From contig NZ_QVMJ01000003.1 in assembly GCF_010500955.1 (NCBI RefSeq), positions 245,542 through 309,541 of the forward strand: DNA of 64,000 bases, read 5' to 3'. The position numbers were made by a program, and so were the translations under genes. The notes beneath the pieces were generated by a model. The model did no database searches, was not told the origin of the DNA, and saw only the letters and a program-made list of their open reading frames with translations. Below, one piece after another: positions 1-8,738 of this stretch. Each line of letters opens with the position of its first letter. Within the stretch, counting starts at the first letter, position 1. This stretch comes from Bacteroides sp. 519 (lineage in GTDB: Bacteria; Bacteroidota; Bacteroidia; Bacteroidales; Bacteroidaceae).

Positions 1-3
1 TTG

Positions 4-89
4 CCCCCAGTCGGGCTTCGCCCTTCACTGGGGGTTATTCAAATTGAATCCCAAGGGATTCACCATGCGGATAGCATACAATGAATCCC
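4..89. repeat. Inverted repeats with CCATGCGG core
   Basis: Two stem-loops lie side by side. CCCCCAGT (4-11) pairs with ACTGGGGG (27-34) around an inner GGGC-TTCG-CCC hairpin. GGGATTC (55-61) pairs with GAATCCC (83-89), and the octamer CCATGCGG (63-70) lies in the loop. That octamer also marks the tips of the tandem-repeat hairpins found later in the window, so this may be another member with different arms. The first stem could act as a terminator for a gene left of the window, but it has no clear T-run. Confidence 0.5.
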
Positions 90-188
90 TTAACTTGATT
101 GGGCGATGCCCTACATTGTAATCGTGTTCTTTGAATTACGAATTGTCAACAGGTGACCCCGATAGGGGTGATTGCTTATAAATCGTAA

Positions 189-288
189 CTATATAGACAA
201 CGAATCCAATGCTATATAGACGATGGGGCCAGTGCTATATAGCTCAAGAGGTCGATGCTATATAGCTCAAGGGTCCAATGCTATATAG
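189..288. repeat. Five-unit 23-bp CTATATAG array I
   Basis: The palindrome CTATATAG occurs at 189, 212, 235, 258 and 281, so every step is exactly 23 bp. The 15-bp linkers are related rather than random, mostly of the form cTCAAGrggtCsAtG, giving a loose 23-bp repeat. Two further arrays with the same core, step and copy number lie at 39553 and 56410. Function is unknown. The phased palindromes suggest a protein-binding array or a structured RNA. Confidence 0.85.
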
Positions 289-516
289 AAGAAAACAAAC
301 CGTGCAGATGAGGTTTGGAGCACCGCCACGCCCCTTTTTCAACAAAACTAATACCGATTTCAACAAAAATGATATAGAATAATCGGTTTTTAAACAAAGA
401 ATAGAGAATATGAAAACACAATAATAACACTATATCCTAAATTTGCCAATATGGAAAAATAGTCTTTTTAGAACTATTATTATAAAATAAACAATCTAAA
501 TATAAAATCTGAAACA
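289..516. other. Gap upstream of the eroded lyase locus
   Basis: This AT-rich stretch shows no convincing reading frame. It precedes the lipoprotein remnant at 517 and probably held its promoter. TTTG followed by a TAGTCTTT-like box near 443-470 is a weak match to the Bacteroides -33/-7 pattern. Nothing else is supported. Confidence 0.3.
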
Positions 517-1048
517 ATGAATCTAAAACACATAACCTTAAGATTCTTGACGGTAATGTTGGTAGCAGCAGCTTTGCTTACCCATATATCATGTGATGAT
601 ACGGAAACAACCGACTCAACTACCTTCATTCTGTATTATCCGGACCTTACAGACATCGGTCCGTCGATGATTGGTAAAATAAACAGTCCCGATCTATACC
701 GGATACGATATCGATTTCCTGAATGTACAGTTGGATAAAAACCTCACCATGCCCACCCGCGATGCATCGGCTGCCTGTATTACCGCTTCTGCTTTCATTG
801 AAATGAGCACCATGCTACCCAACGGTAAGATCTATCTGGATTATGCCGAGACTATACTGAAGAACTTATCCGGTGATGATTATCTGGCCAAGATAGGCGA
901 TAATCAAGGGTTTATTCTGATGCACTCAACAGGTTCGTTGCCTCATGGTTCGGAAATTGATGCCCCGTTAAATTATGCGGACTACTACTTCCTTGAAGCG
1001 TTGAAACGCTATATGGATGTAAAGGGGATTAGCTATAAAGATTTGTAA
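517..1048 (+). pseudogene. Lipoprotein / GH88 unsaturated glucuronyl hydrolase remnant
   Basis: The first frame (517-738) starts with a lipoprotein signal peptide ending at a Cys (LLTHISC, about residue 26) and continues about 45 residues before a stop. The next frame (about 692-1048) carries the C-terminal part of a glycoside hydrolase family 88 unsaturated uronyl hydrolase, recognisable by TRDASAAC and LMHSTGSLPHGSEID followed by PLNYADYY. GH88 enzymes are usually about 380-400 residues, so most of the catalytic domain is missing. I infer an internal deletion that fused the 5' end of a surface lipoprotein to the 3' end of a GH88 gene, with a frame change near 700. GH88 normally removes the unsaturated uronate left by heparin lyases, which fits the next gene. 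An assembly artefact is possible. Confidence 0.7.
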
Positions 1049-1068
1049 ACAATTAAACCAATAATATC

Positions 1069-3066
1069 ATGAACAAAATATCCAAATACCTTGCTATTGC
1101 CATTGCACGTTTGGCAGGTAAAATCACAGCACAGGAACTGAAAAGCGAGGCCTTTTCGCTTCTTAACCTCGACTATCCCGGCCTCGAAAAAGTGAAAGAA
1201 CTCCACCAGAACGGGAAAGACGAAGAAGCCGCCAAGGCCCTGCTCAAATATTACCGCGCACGTACCCATGTTAAAACGCCTGACGTTGATTTGAGTAAAG
1301 TTAAAATCTCCAAGCAAGAACAAGAATGGGCCGACGATGCTTTGAACCATACATTCTTTGTACACAAAGGCTATCAACCTTCCTACAATTATGGCGAAGA
1401 TATCAACTGGCAATATTGGCCTGTAAAAGACAACGAGTTACGTTGGCAGCTTCACCGGCACAAATGGTTTGGCCCTATGGGTAAAGCCTACCGCATATCG
1501 GGTGATGAGAAATACGCCAAAGCATGGGCACACCAATACATGGACTGGATTAAGAAAAACCCGTTGGTAGAGATAGACAAAGAAGAGTACGAACTAACAA
1601 GCGGCAACACATTCGAAGGCGCAAAAGAAAACATGCGCTTTGCCTGGCGTCCGTTGGAAGTTAGTCACCGTTTGCAGGACCAGACTTCGCAGTTCCTGTT
1701 GTTCCTTTCTTCTCCCTCTTTTACTCCGGAGTTTCTAACTGAGTTTCTGGTTAATTACCATAAGCACGCTGTGCATATTATGGGAAATTACTCCAAGCAA
1801 GGCAATCACCTTTTGTTCGAAGCACAACGCATGATATATGCCGGAGCATTCTTTCCCGAATACAAAAATGCTGTTACCTGGCGGAAGAGCGGAATTGAAA
1901 TACTGAACGATGAGATCAAAGAACAGGTGTATGATGATGGCGGACAGTATGAACTCGACCCACATTATCATCTGGCAGCCATCAATATATTCTGCAAAGC
2001 ACTTTATATGGCCGATGCCAATGGATTCCGTAATGAATTTCCCCAATCTTATCTGGATACCATAGAAAGCATGATTCTATTCTATGCAAACATCTGTTTC
2101 CCGGATTACAGCAACCCTTGCTTTAGCGATGCTAAACTGGGCGACAGGGGTACCGAAGTGCGCAACTACAAAACATGGGCAAAACTGTTTCCACAAAACG
2201 AGCAAATCAAGTACTTTGCTACCGAAGGTAAAAGCGGCAAACAACCCGAAAACCTGTCTAAGGCATTCAAAGCTACAGGGTTCTACACATTCCGCAACTC
2301 ATGGAAGAACGATGCTACTGTAATGGTATTGAAAGCCGGACCCAAAGGAGAATGGCACAACCAACCCGACAATGGCACATTCGAACTTTGGTTCAATGGC
2401 AAAAACCTCTTCCCCGATTCGGGAGCATACGTATATGCAGGAGACGATGAGGTAACAGCACTTCGCAACTGGTTTCGTCAAACAATGGTTCACAACACAC
2501 TTACGTTGGACGATAAAACACTCAAAACAAGAGAGTCGGTATGCAAATACTGGAACGCCGAGGGCGATGTTCAAACACTGGTTACCGAAACACCCAGCTA
2601 TAAAGGATTAACCCACCGCCGTACAGTGTTCTTTGTAGATAACACCTATTTCGTTTTGGTAGATGAAGCCTATGGTGATGCGGTAGGAGAAGTAAATCTG
2701 CACTATCAGTTGGCCGAAGGAAAAGTGAACCTCGACTCTAAAGCAATGACTGTTATATCCGATTATAAAGGAAACAGCAACGTAAAACTGCAATGTTTCG
2801 GAGAAACCCCTTTAAAGATGAAAGAAGAGGAAGGATGGCGCTCAACCGATTATCGCAAACGCGTAGAACGTACAGCACTTTCGTTCAACACACCGAAAGA
2901 AGCCAAAAGTACAGCCCGTTTCATTACAATTATTTATCCTTTTGCCAATCAGAAGAATGTACCGGCTTTATCAGCCAAATTCAATAACAAACAATTCTCA
3001 ACGTCGAATGTAAATGTTGAGGTGAAAGTTAACAGAAAGAAGCGTACCCTGAAAACTGATTTTTAA
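1069..3066 (+). CDS. hepC: Heparinase III family heparan-sulfate lyase (PL12)
   Basis: This 665-residue protein has the full heparinase II/III layout. An N-terminal alpha-toroid holds HNGKDEEAAKALLKYYRAR, and a C-terminal beta-sandwich begins after about residue 400. Family knowledge: PL12 lyases cleave low-sulfated heparan sulfate by beta-elimination in the periplasm, using Asn, Tyr and His. Candidates seen here are N246 (QGNHLLFEAQ), Y300 (DPHYHLA) and H430 (GEWHNQPDNG). Length matches the family. The signal peptide is odd: MNKISKYLAIAIARLAGKITAQ has R and K inside the hydrophobic core, so export may be impaired. It lies between a GH88 remnant and a ROK kinase stump, the gene neighbourhood of Bacteroides heparin loci. 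It is the only gene of this locus that still looks intact. Confidence 0.88.
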   Translation: MNKISKYLAIAIARLAGKITAQELKSEAFSLLNLDYPGLEKVKELHQNGKDEEAAKALLKYYRARTHVKTPDVDLSKVKISKQEQEWADDALNHTFFVHKGYQPSYNYGEDINWQYWPVKDNELRWQLHRHKWFGPMGKAYRISGDEKYAKAWAHQYMDWIKKNPLVEIDKEEYELTSGNTFEGAKENMRFAWRPLEVSHRLQDQTSQFLLFLSSPSFTPEFLTEFLVNYHKHAVHIMGNYSKQGNHLLFEAQRMIYAGAFFPEYKNAVTWRKSGIEILNDEIKEQVYDDGGQYELDPHYHLAAINIFCKALYMADANGFRNEFPQSYLDTIESMILFYANICFPDYSNPCFSDAKLGDRGTEVRNYKTWAKLFPQNEQIKYFATEGKSGKQPENLSKAFKATGFYTFRNSWKNDATVMVLKAGPKGEWHNQPDNGTFELWFNGKNLFPDSGAYVYAGDDEVTALRNWFRQTMVHNTLTLDDKTLKTRESVCKYWNAEGDVQTLVTETPSYKGLTHRRTVFFVDNTYFVLVDEAYGDAVGEVNLHYQLAEGKVNLDSKAMTVISDYKGNSNVKLQCFGETPLKMKEEEGWRSTDYRKRVERTALSFNTPKEAKSTARFITIIYPFANQKNVPALSAKFNNKQFSTSNVNVEVKVNRKKRTLKTDF

Positions 3067-3078
3067 AACCAACAAATC

Positions 3079-3150
3079 ATGATAAATCAAACAGCAATAG
3101 GCATCGACTTGGGTGGGGGCTGTATCGTTAATAAATCTTTGATTGCATGA
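3079..3150 (+). pseudogene. N-terminal stump of a ROK-family sugar kinase
   Basis: A 23-codon frame begins MINQTAIGIDLGGG and stops soon after. AIGIDLGG is the phosphate-1 loop that opens ROK (repressor, ORF, kinase) sugar kinases, which run to about 300 residues. Everything after the first 14 codons is missing. Its stop codon overlaps the ATG that begins the next lyase gene. A ROK kinase for the amino sugar released from heparan sulfate is a known member of Bacteroides heparin loci, so I infer that a deletion removed the rest of this gene and possibly a sulfatase before it. Confidence 0.65.
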
Positions 3151-5669
3151 AAAACCCGTTATTCAAAACTTATCATACTTTTTCTTTTCCTGTTTCCTTA
3201 TGTAACACAGGCAGGCCATATAATCAAAACAGATAAAGAAACACTGATGCACGAAGTACGTGTTACCCCTTCGCCTTTGGATGGACAACATATCACTGTG
3301 AATCCGCCCCGGTTTATGTGGCCGGATAAATATCCTCATCTGGGTGCTGTATTAGATGGAATTGAAGGACATGAACAAAAACCACATGTTACTTACCGTA
3401 TACGTATATCAAAAGATGCATCATTTAAAAAAGATGTGATTACTGCCGAAAGAAACTGGGCGTTCTTCAATCCCTTTCAACTTTTTGAAGAGGGCAAGTG
3501 GTACTGGCAGCATGCTTTTGTTAACAACGGACAAGAAGAATGGTCGCCGGTATATCACTTTTTCATTGATAAAAACACTCGTGTTTTTAATCCGCCTTCA
3601 TTTGCAGATGTAACAGATAAATTTCCAACTACACATCCCCGTGTTCTTCTCGATCGGAAAAACTGGGATACTGTTATTGCTAAAAACAAAGATAATCCTG
3701 AAGCTAAAGCCTATATCACTAAAGCCGATAAGGCTATGTTACAACCCTTGCATCATTTAAGCCGGGAAATTGATACAACATCTTTAGCTGGTTTAACAAA
3801 TGAAGTGCAATGGAAATCAGCACTGATTCGTGAAAGCCGTAAGATAGTGGACAGAGAAGAACGAAACATAGAAACCATGGTGCGTATTACAAGGAAGCCA
3901 TGCGCCGCCTCACCGAAATTATTTCATGGAAAGGTAACCGATACTTTGCTGGCGACTTCAACCTGAGTACCATATTATCTATGAGTACATCGGCCTACGA
4001 TGCCTTTTACAACATTCTGACCCCGGCCGAAAAGGATTTACTGCTTGCTACAATCAAGGAGAACGGCAGTTTGTTTTTTGAAGAATATGTTAACCACCTT
4101 GAAAACCGTATTGCCGATAACCATGTGTGGCAAATGACTTTCCGTATCCTGAATATGGCTGCCTTCGCTACATTGAATGAACTTCCTGAAGCTACTGTCT
4201 GGGCCGATTATTGTTATAACTTCTGGGTATCTCGTTTGCCCGGACTCAATGATGATGGTTCGTGGCACAATGGCGATTCTTATTTTCAGGTGAATCTCCG
4301 TACATTGATTGAAGTTCCGGCATTTTACGGACGCATAACCGGGTTCAATTACTTTGACGATCCTTGGTATAACAACAATGCGTTATATGTTATTTATCAT
4401 CAACCCCCATTCTCCAAATCGGCCGGACATGGAAATGCACACGAGCGGATGCTTACACCTGGTAGTGTACGTGTGGGTTATGCCGATGCATTGGCTCGCG
4501 AGTGCAACAATCCGTGGGCAGCAGCATACGTCAGATACATTAAAGAACGCGATCCGGATATACTAAAAGCCTCTTTGGGATCAAAACCGGCCGACTTAAC
4601 ATGGTATCGTTGTCTTACAGATAAGCTTTTGCCCAATCCGTCGGTCTCACTTTCTGATTTACCTTCTACTAAAGTCTTTTCCAAAAACGGAGTGGCTACC
4701 ATGCACTCTTCGTTGGGCAATCCCGGGCAAAACGCCATGCTTTCTTTCCGTTCCAGCCCGTATGGAGCATCTTCGCATGCGTTGGCCAATCAAAATGCAT
4801 TCAATACGTTTTATGGCGGCAAACCAATATTCTATAGCAGCGGACATCGCACAGGCTTTACCGACGATAATAGCATGTATGCCTATCGCAATACCCGGGC
4901 ACATAACAGCATACTGGTAAATGGCATGGGGCAACGTATCGGCACCGAAGGTTATGGCTGGATTCCCCGGCATTATGAAGGAGAAAAGATTTCCTATGTA
5001 GTTGGCGATGCCTCGAATGCGTATGGTGAGGTTGTATCTCCGCTTTGGCTGGAACGTGGCCGCCTTTCAGGAACCAAGTTCACCCCAGAGAATGGTTGGG
5101 ATGTTAATAAGACCGGATTGTTCCGCCGCCATATTATTCAATTAGGAACAAGCGGGTTGCATATTGTCTATGAAGAGTTAGAAGGCAAAGAACCTGTAAC
5201 ATGGAGTTATTTGCTACATACCACACAATACCCTATGGTTGTAGAAAATCAGGAGAATGGTGTAATGGTACATGGAAAGAACGATCTGGGTACATCGGTT
5301 GCACATGTGTTCTGCTCCGAACAAACAGAAAACAAAACAGTACCCCACCCCGATCATTGGCTTTTTTCGGCTACTACTCAACTTTGTGAGAAAGCTCGCT
5401 TTCTAACTGTAATTGATACACATGGAAACGATAGCCCCCATGTTGAGGTTATTCGTAAAGGAGATACCATTGAAGTAGCAGGCTGGACAATACATTGTAA
5501 CCTAACACCATTGGGAGAAGCTTTTATTGAATTGCAAAACAAAGAAGAAAAAGCATCTTTGTTATATAACCGGACCAAGAATGGAGGAGCTACACTTATT
5601 ACTGACCAAACGAAAGGACAAACAGTAAAACAGAAGCTTGTAGATTATTTGCCTGATTTTGAAATTTGA
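3147..5669 (+). pseudogene. PL15-type heparinase II/III lyase, two frameshifts
   Basis: Joined across two frames this encodes about 840 residues with a DUF4962-like N-terminal region and a heparinase II/III catalytic and beta-sandwich region (NRIADNHVWQ, GDSYFQVNLRTL, YRNTRAHNSILVNG). The ATG at 3147 is followed by a five-A run (3150-3154). Dropping one A would put it in frame with a good signal peptide (KLIILFLFLFPYVTQA) leading into the frame of 3247. A second break lies near 3877-3890: the frame ending at 3966 must give way to the frame that reads AYYKEAMRRLTEI and runs to 5669, which needs one added base. Family knowledge: PL15 members include exo-acting heparan lyases. Two lesions beside two other remnants suggest decay. 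Sequencing error is the alternative and would make this an intact gene. Confidence 0.75.
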
Positions 5670-5675
5670 GAAAAT

Positions 5676-5784
5676 GATTGAAACGTTTTCTTATATTTTC
5701 TCATCACGATGAGAATCTTTTCTCATCACGATAAGAAACATTTCTCATTAGCATGAGTATTTGTTCTCATCGTGGTGAGAAAAA
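5676..5784. repeat. Five-unit 22-bp palindrome array
   Basis: Imperfect palindromes follow each other with centres about 22 bp apart. The first is GAAACGTTTTC (centre 5684.5). The others are CTCATCACGATGAG (5700-5713), CTCATCACGATAAG (5722), CTCATTAGCATGAG (5744) and CTCATCGTGGTGAG (5766). Compensating changes keep the symmetry in several units. The array begins just after the lyase stop codon and ends before the minus-strand gene at 5793. It resembles the CTATATAG and TGCTGCA arrays in design, but its sequence differs. A folded RNA at the convergent 3' ends or a repeated protein site are both possible. Confidence 0.75.
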
Positions 5785-5792
5785 GTAGCTCT

Positions 5793-6440
5793 TTACTTTA
5801 CAATAAAAGTAGTAGCATTGGTTAAATAAGTCATCTCATCATTCATCTTCTTCAATACTTCTTTAAATTCTTTATCATCACGTCCCGGATTGAACTGAGC
5901 ACTACAACCTTCGTTCATCTTAGTACGGGTTTCCGTCAATGCGTAATGTGCCAAAAGCGCAATATCCTGAAATATATTTTCTGGGTTTGCAATAATACCA
6001 TCACATTTATCTGCCAATTCTTTGATTGCAGCATTAGCTACATCACAATCACTTTGCAAAGACTCCACAGGGAATTTATAAGGTGGCTGTTCGCTCAACT
6101 TTTTAGTATTAACAGCGAAAACAACACCAGCCGGAAGTTCATCTGCAAATTCTTTATAGTAATCTGCTGCTCTGTATATTTTATGATAAACAATCTTTTG
6201 ACTACCAGATCTTGTGCCCACTGTTTCTTTTGCCTCTTCATCCAGCCCGAATGCCCAATGAGAATGTGTACGATCAATAAAAAGCGTATTCAATATTTTC
6301 ACTGGTAGTTTTACCACTCCTTCGTCAGAGTTATATTCATAACTATTCTCTTCGTAAATATGATCTATATTATTGTTCCGGGCTTTTTCGCTGATGTAAA
6401 AATTTGCATGCAACATATAGGTAGAAAGAGTAGGATTCAT
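5793..6440 (-). CDS. Hypothetical protein, linked to the lipoprotein gene upstream
   Basis: I do not recognise this family. The frame is open from 6506, but I prefer the ATG at 6440 (MNPTLSTYML, about 215 residues) because it leaves a normal gap after the upstream gene. The protein is soluble-looking, with no signal peptide or membrane segment. It is acidic, with a predicted alpha/beta mix, and includes PPYKFPVESLQSDCDVA and a C-terminal helix rich in Glu and Lys. It lies 20-90 bp behind the lipoprotein gene at 6527 on the same strand and is probably cotranscribed with it. Confidence 0.6.
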   Translation of the reverse strand: MNPTLSTYMLHANFYISEKARNNNIDHIYEENSYEYNSDEGVVKLPVKILNTLFIDRTHSHWAFGLDEEAKETVGTRSGSQKIVYHKIYRAADYYKEFADELPAGVVFAVNTKKLSEQPPYKFPVESLQSDCDVANAAIKELADKCDGIIANPENIFQDIALLAHYALTETRTKMNEGCSAQFNPGRDDKEFKEVLKKMNDEMTYLTNATTFIVK

Positions 6441-6526
6441 GATTGTTTCCGACTTGTTGCTGTTTATTTTGGTTAGAAAATTCACAGAGCTTCCATTATA
6501 AGTCAAAGTGTGTTTGCCTTGGGTTC

Positions 6527-7213
6527 TTATTTTAATTCTATCTGGTCGTTGATTACCTTAAAAGTGATAGTATGCTGAATCTTTTTCTTTATCTCGGTAT
6601 GATGGGTTTTCTTTGTAGCACCATACTTCTTACGCCTTCTGCGTGTGCTGTATTTCACATAAGACTTCTTTTCCTGTTTTACTTTTGGATGCGAGATATC
6701 ATCCGAATCTGGTTTCAGTTCTATTTCAAACAGATATATTGGGTTGTTGTTTACAACAGAGTACTTTATAAATAACAGATTATCGAATTTATAATTATCT
6801 GGTATTTGTTGTTTCATCTCTTCCAGTTTAGATATGGCATCAGAAAAATTGGGAGAGGAGCTATATATCTTCTCCTTTCGTTTATTATCCGGACTGGTTG
6901 GATATCCATGAAAAGTCAATCGGTCAGATTCTGCCGAATAGCTGAAGTTTGCCATGTACTCTATTGCCGGGTCGGAAGGTACTGCATTTATAAACATCAA
7001 TTTGAAATAGCCAACATTTCCCGGCCCTTCATCCGAAAAAGTTGTAGTATAAAGATTAATGTTATCTATTTTATATCCCAGATTGATGATACTATCTACT
7101 TGCGTTTGTAGTTTTTCTAATAGTTGAGAATTGTCAATCTTCTGTCTGTTATCTGTACAAGAAAATAATAAAACACTAAAAGTCGTTATCAGTAGGGCGC
7201 TGTTCTTTCTCAT
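6527..7213 (-). CDS. Lipoprotein of unknown function
   Basis: The start at 7213 (MRKNSALLITTF) gives a clean lipoprotein signal ending LLFSC, with lipidation expected at that Cys. An upstream ATG at 7234 would add seven residues. The mature part has a short coiled stretch (LLEKLQTQVDSIINLGYKI), then a mixed domain. Near the C-terminus a strongly basic patch (STRRRRKKYG followed by KKTHH and KKK) is unusual for a periplasmic or surface lipoprotein. I recognise no domain. It is divergent from dgt and shares its intergenic region. Confidence 0.65.
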   Translation of the reverse strand: MRKNSALLITTFSVLLFSCTDNRQKIDNSQLLEKLQTQVDSIINLGYKIDNINLYTTTFSDEGPGNVGYFKLMFINAVPSDPAIEYMANFSYSAESDRLTFHGYPTSPDNKRKEKIYSSSPNFSDAISKLEEMKQQIPDNYKFDNLLFIKYSVVNNNPIYLFEIELKPDSDDISHPKVKQEKKSYVKYSTRRRRKKYGATKKTHHTEIKKKIQHTITFKVINDQIELK

Positions 7214-7249
7214 CTTAATTAGTCTGGGGCGCAAAGGTAAGAAAAGTTG

Positions 7250-7279
7250 TTGAAGTGAATAAATTTCTGTATATCTTTG
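7250..7279 (+). promoter_or_regulatory. Bacteroides-type promoter for dgt
   Basis: TTG (7250-7252) and TATCTTTG (7272-7279) are separated by 19 bp. This matches the Bacteroidetes primary-sigma pattern of TTTG near -33 and TAnnTTTG near -7. The -7 box ends 16 bp before the dgt start, so the leader would be very short. Confidence 0.6.
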
Positions 7280-7295
7280 TATTCTAAATTTCTTA

Positions 7296-8624
7296 ATGAT
7301 GGATTGGAGAACATTGATTTCGGCGAAACGTTATGGGATGGAGCAATTTCATCAGGTAAGAGAAGAAAACCGTTCCGAATTTCAGCGAGATTACGACCGG
7401 CTTATTTTCTCGGCACCTTTTCGCCGTTTACAAAATAAAACCCAAGTATTCCCTTTGCCGGGAAGTGTATTTGTTCATAACAGATTAACGCATAGCTTAG
7501 AAGTATCGTGTGTAGGCAGATCGTTGGGGAATGATTGCGCCAAAGCACTGCTAGAGAAACATCCGGATTTAAAAGATTCTTTCTTACCCGAGATTGGTTC
7601 AATCGTTTCTGCTGCTTGTTTGGCACACGATTTGGGCAATCCTCCTTTTGGTCATTCGGGCGAGAGGGCCATATCAAAGTATTTTGAAGAGGGCGAAGGC
7701 AAGAAACTTAAGAACGAACTAACCAAAAACGAATGGCAAGACTTTATTCACTTTGAAGGAAATGCAAATGCCTTCAGGCTGTTAACCCACCAATTTGAGG
7801 GAAGACGCGAAGGTGGTTTTGTGTTAACCTATTCTACATTAGCCTCTATTGTAAAATACCCATACTCTTCTAGCTTAGCCGGAGGGAAATCTAAATTTGG
7901 GTTCTTCACTACTGAGGAAGATGCTTTTCGTAAAATTGCCCTTGAATTGGGTCTCAAAAAAATACAGGATAGCCCCTTAGCGTATGTTCGACATCCGCTA
8001 GTTTACTTAGTTGAAGCTGCCGACGATATTTGTTATCAGTTAATGGATATTGAAGATGCGCACAAACTAAAAATACTTACCACTGAAGAAACCAAAGAAC
8101 TGTTTCTGAATTATTTTCCGGAGGAAAGACAGGAGAAAATGAAACGTGTATTTAAGTATGTGCGCGATGTAAACGAGCAGATTGCTTACTTACGTTCGTC
8201 GGTTGTTGGCCTGCTTATTCAAGAATGCACACGGGTGTTTGTTGAGAATGAGGAGAAGATTCTGGATGGCGAGTTTAAAGGTCCACTAATAAAAAGTGTT
8301 TGCGATCAGGCCGCTGTTGCTTATAAAACCTGTTCCGATTTATCTTTTAAGAAGATATATCGCGCACGCGATGTTCTTGATATAGAGCTGGCTGGTTTCC
8401 GGGTAATCAGTACCTTACTCGATTTAATGGTAGAGGCTGTTCAATATCCCGACAAAGCTTATTCGCGCTTACTGATTGACCGGGTATCCGATCAATACAA
8501 CCTGAGAGCGGAGGGTTTGTACGAACGTATTCAAGCCGTACTGGATTACATCTCAGGTATGACTGATATATTTGCTCTCGATTTATACAGGAAGATTAAT
8601 GGTAATAGTTTGCCGGCAGTGTGA
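7296..8624 (+). CDS. dgt: Deoxyguanosinetriphosphate triphosphohydrolase
   Basis: The 442-residue protein is a dNTP triphosphohydrolase of the HD superfamily, which hydrolyses dGTP to deoxyguanosine and triphosphate in the cytoplasm. The metal-binding HD residues are visible: H66 (NRLTHSLEVS), H111-D112 (ACLAHDLGNPPFGH) and a later Asp (LVEAADDICYQ). The N-terminal FSAPFRRLQNKTQVFP motif is typical of the family. Length fits bacterial dGTPases. MMDW offers two adjacent ATGs (7296 or 7299). The gene is monocistronic, with a Bacteroides-type promoter directly upstream, and is followed by a repeat hairpin and a convergent gene. Confidence 0.93.
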   Translation: MMDWRTLISAKRYGMEQFHQVREENRSEFQRDYDRLIFSAPFRRLQNKTQVFPLPGSVFVHNRLTHSLEVSCVGRSLGNDCAKALLEKHPDLKDSFLPEIGSIVSAACLAHDLGNPPFGHSGERAISKYFEEGEGKKLKNELTKNEWQDFIHFEGNANAFRLLTHQFEGRREGGFVLTYSTLASIVKYPYSSSLAGGKSKFGFFTTEEDAFRKIALELGLKKIQDSPLAYVRHPLVYLVEAADDICYQLMDIEDAHKLKILTTEETKELFLNYFPEERQEKMKRVFKYVRDVNEQIAYLRSSVVGLLIQECTRVFVENEEKILDGEFKGPLIKSVCDQAAVAYKTCSDLSFKKIYRARDVLDIELAGFRVISTLLDLMVEAVQYPDKAYSRLLIDRVSDQYNLRAEGLYERIQAVLDYISGMTDIFALDLYRKINGNSLPAV

Positions 8625-8738
8625 TGAGTTATGAGTAGTGAGTAATGAGTAATGAGTTTTGAGTTAGTACCCATGCGGCATCGTAACTCAAAACTCACTA
8701 CTCATAACTCATTACTCATAACTCATTACTCATAACTA
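8625..8738. repeat. Heptamer-arm hairpin, CCATGCGG tip
   Basis: The left arm consists of heptamers (GAGTTAT, GAGTAGT, GAGTAAT, GAGTTTT). The tip has CCATGCGGCATCG (8671-8683), and the right arm holds the complementary heptamers (ACTCAAA, ACTCACT, ACTCATA, ACTCATT). It fills the whole gap between the convergent dgt and glsB genes, and the right end supplies the glsB stop codon. Transcribed from either side it would form a very long stem, so it may act as a bidirectional terminator or 3'-end stabiliser. Confidence 0.85.

Noticed and set aside
189..288. CRISPR array
   Set aside because: The repeated core is only 8 bp with 15-bp related linkers, far below CRISPR repeat and spacer lengths, and no cas genes are present.
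5793..7213. Toxin-immunity or phage-related pair
   Set aside because: No recognisable motif supports it; the two genes are left as unknown.
8625..8738. Simple rho-independent terminator
   Set aside because: The stem is far too long, built of tandem heptamers, lacks a T-run, and similar elements lie between codirectional operon genes where termination would be harmful.
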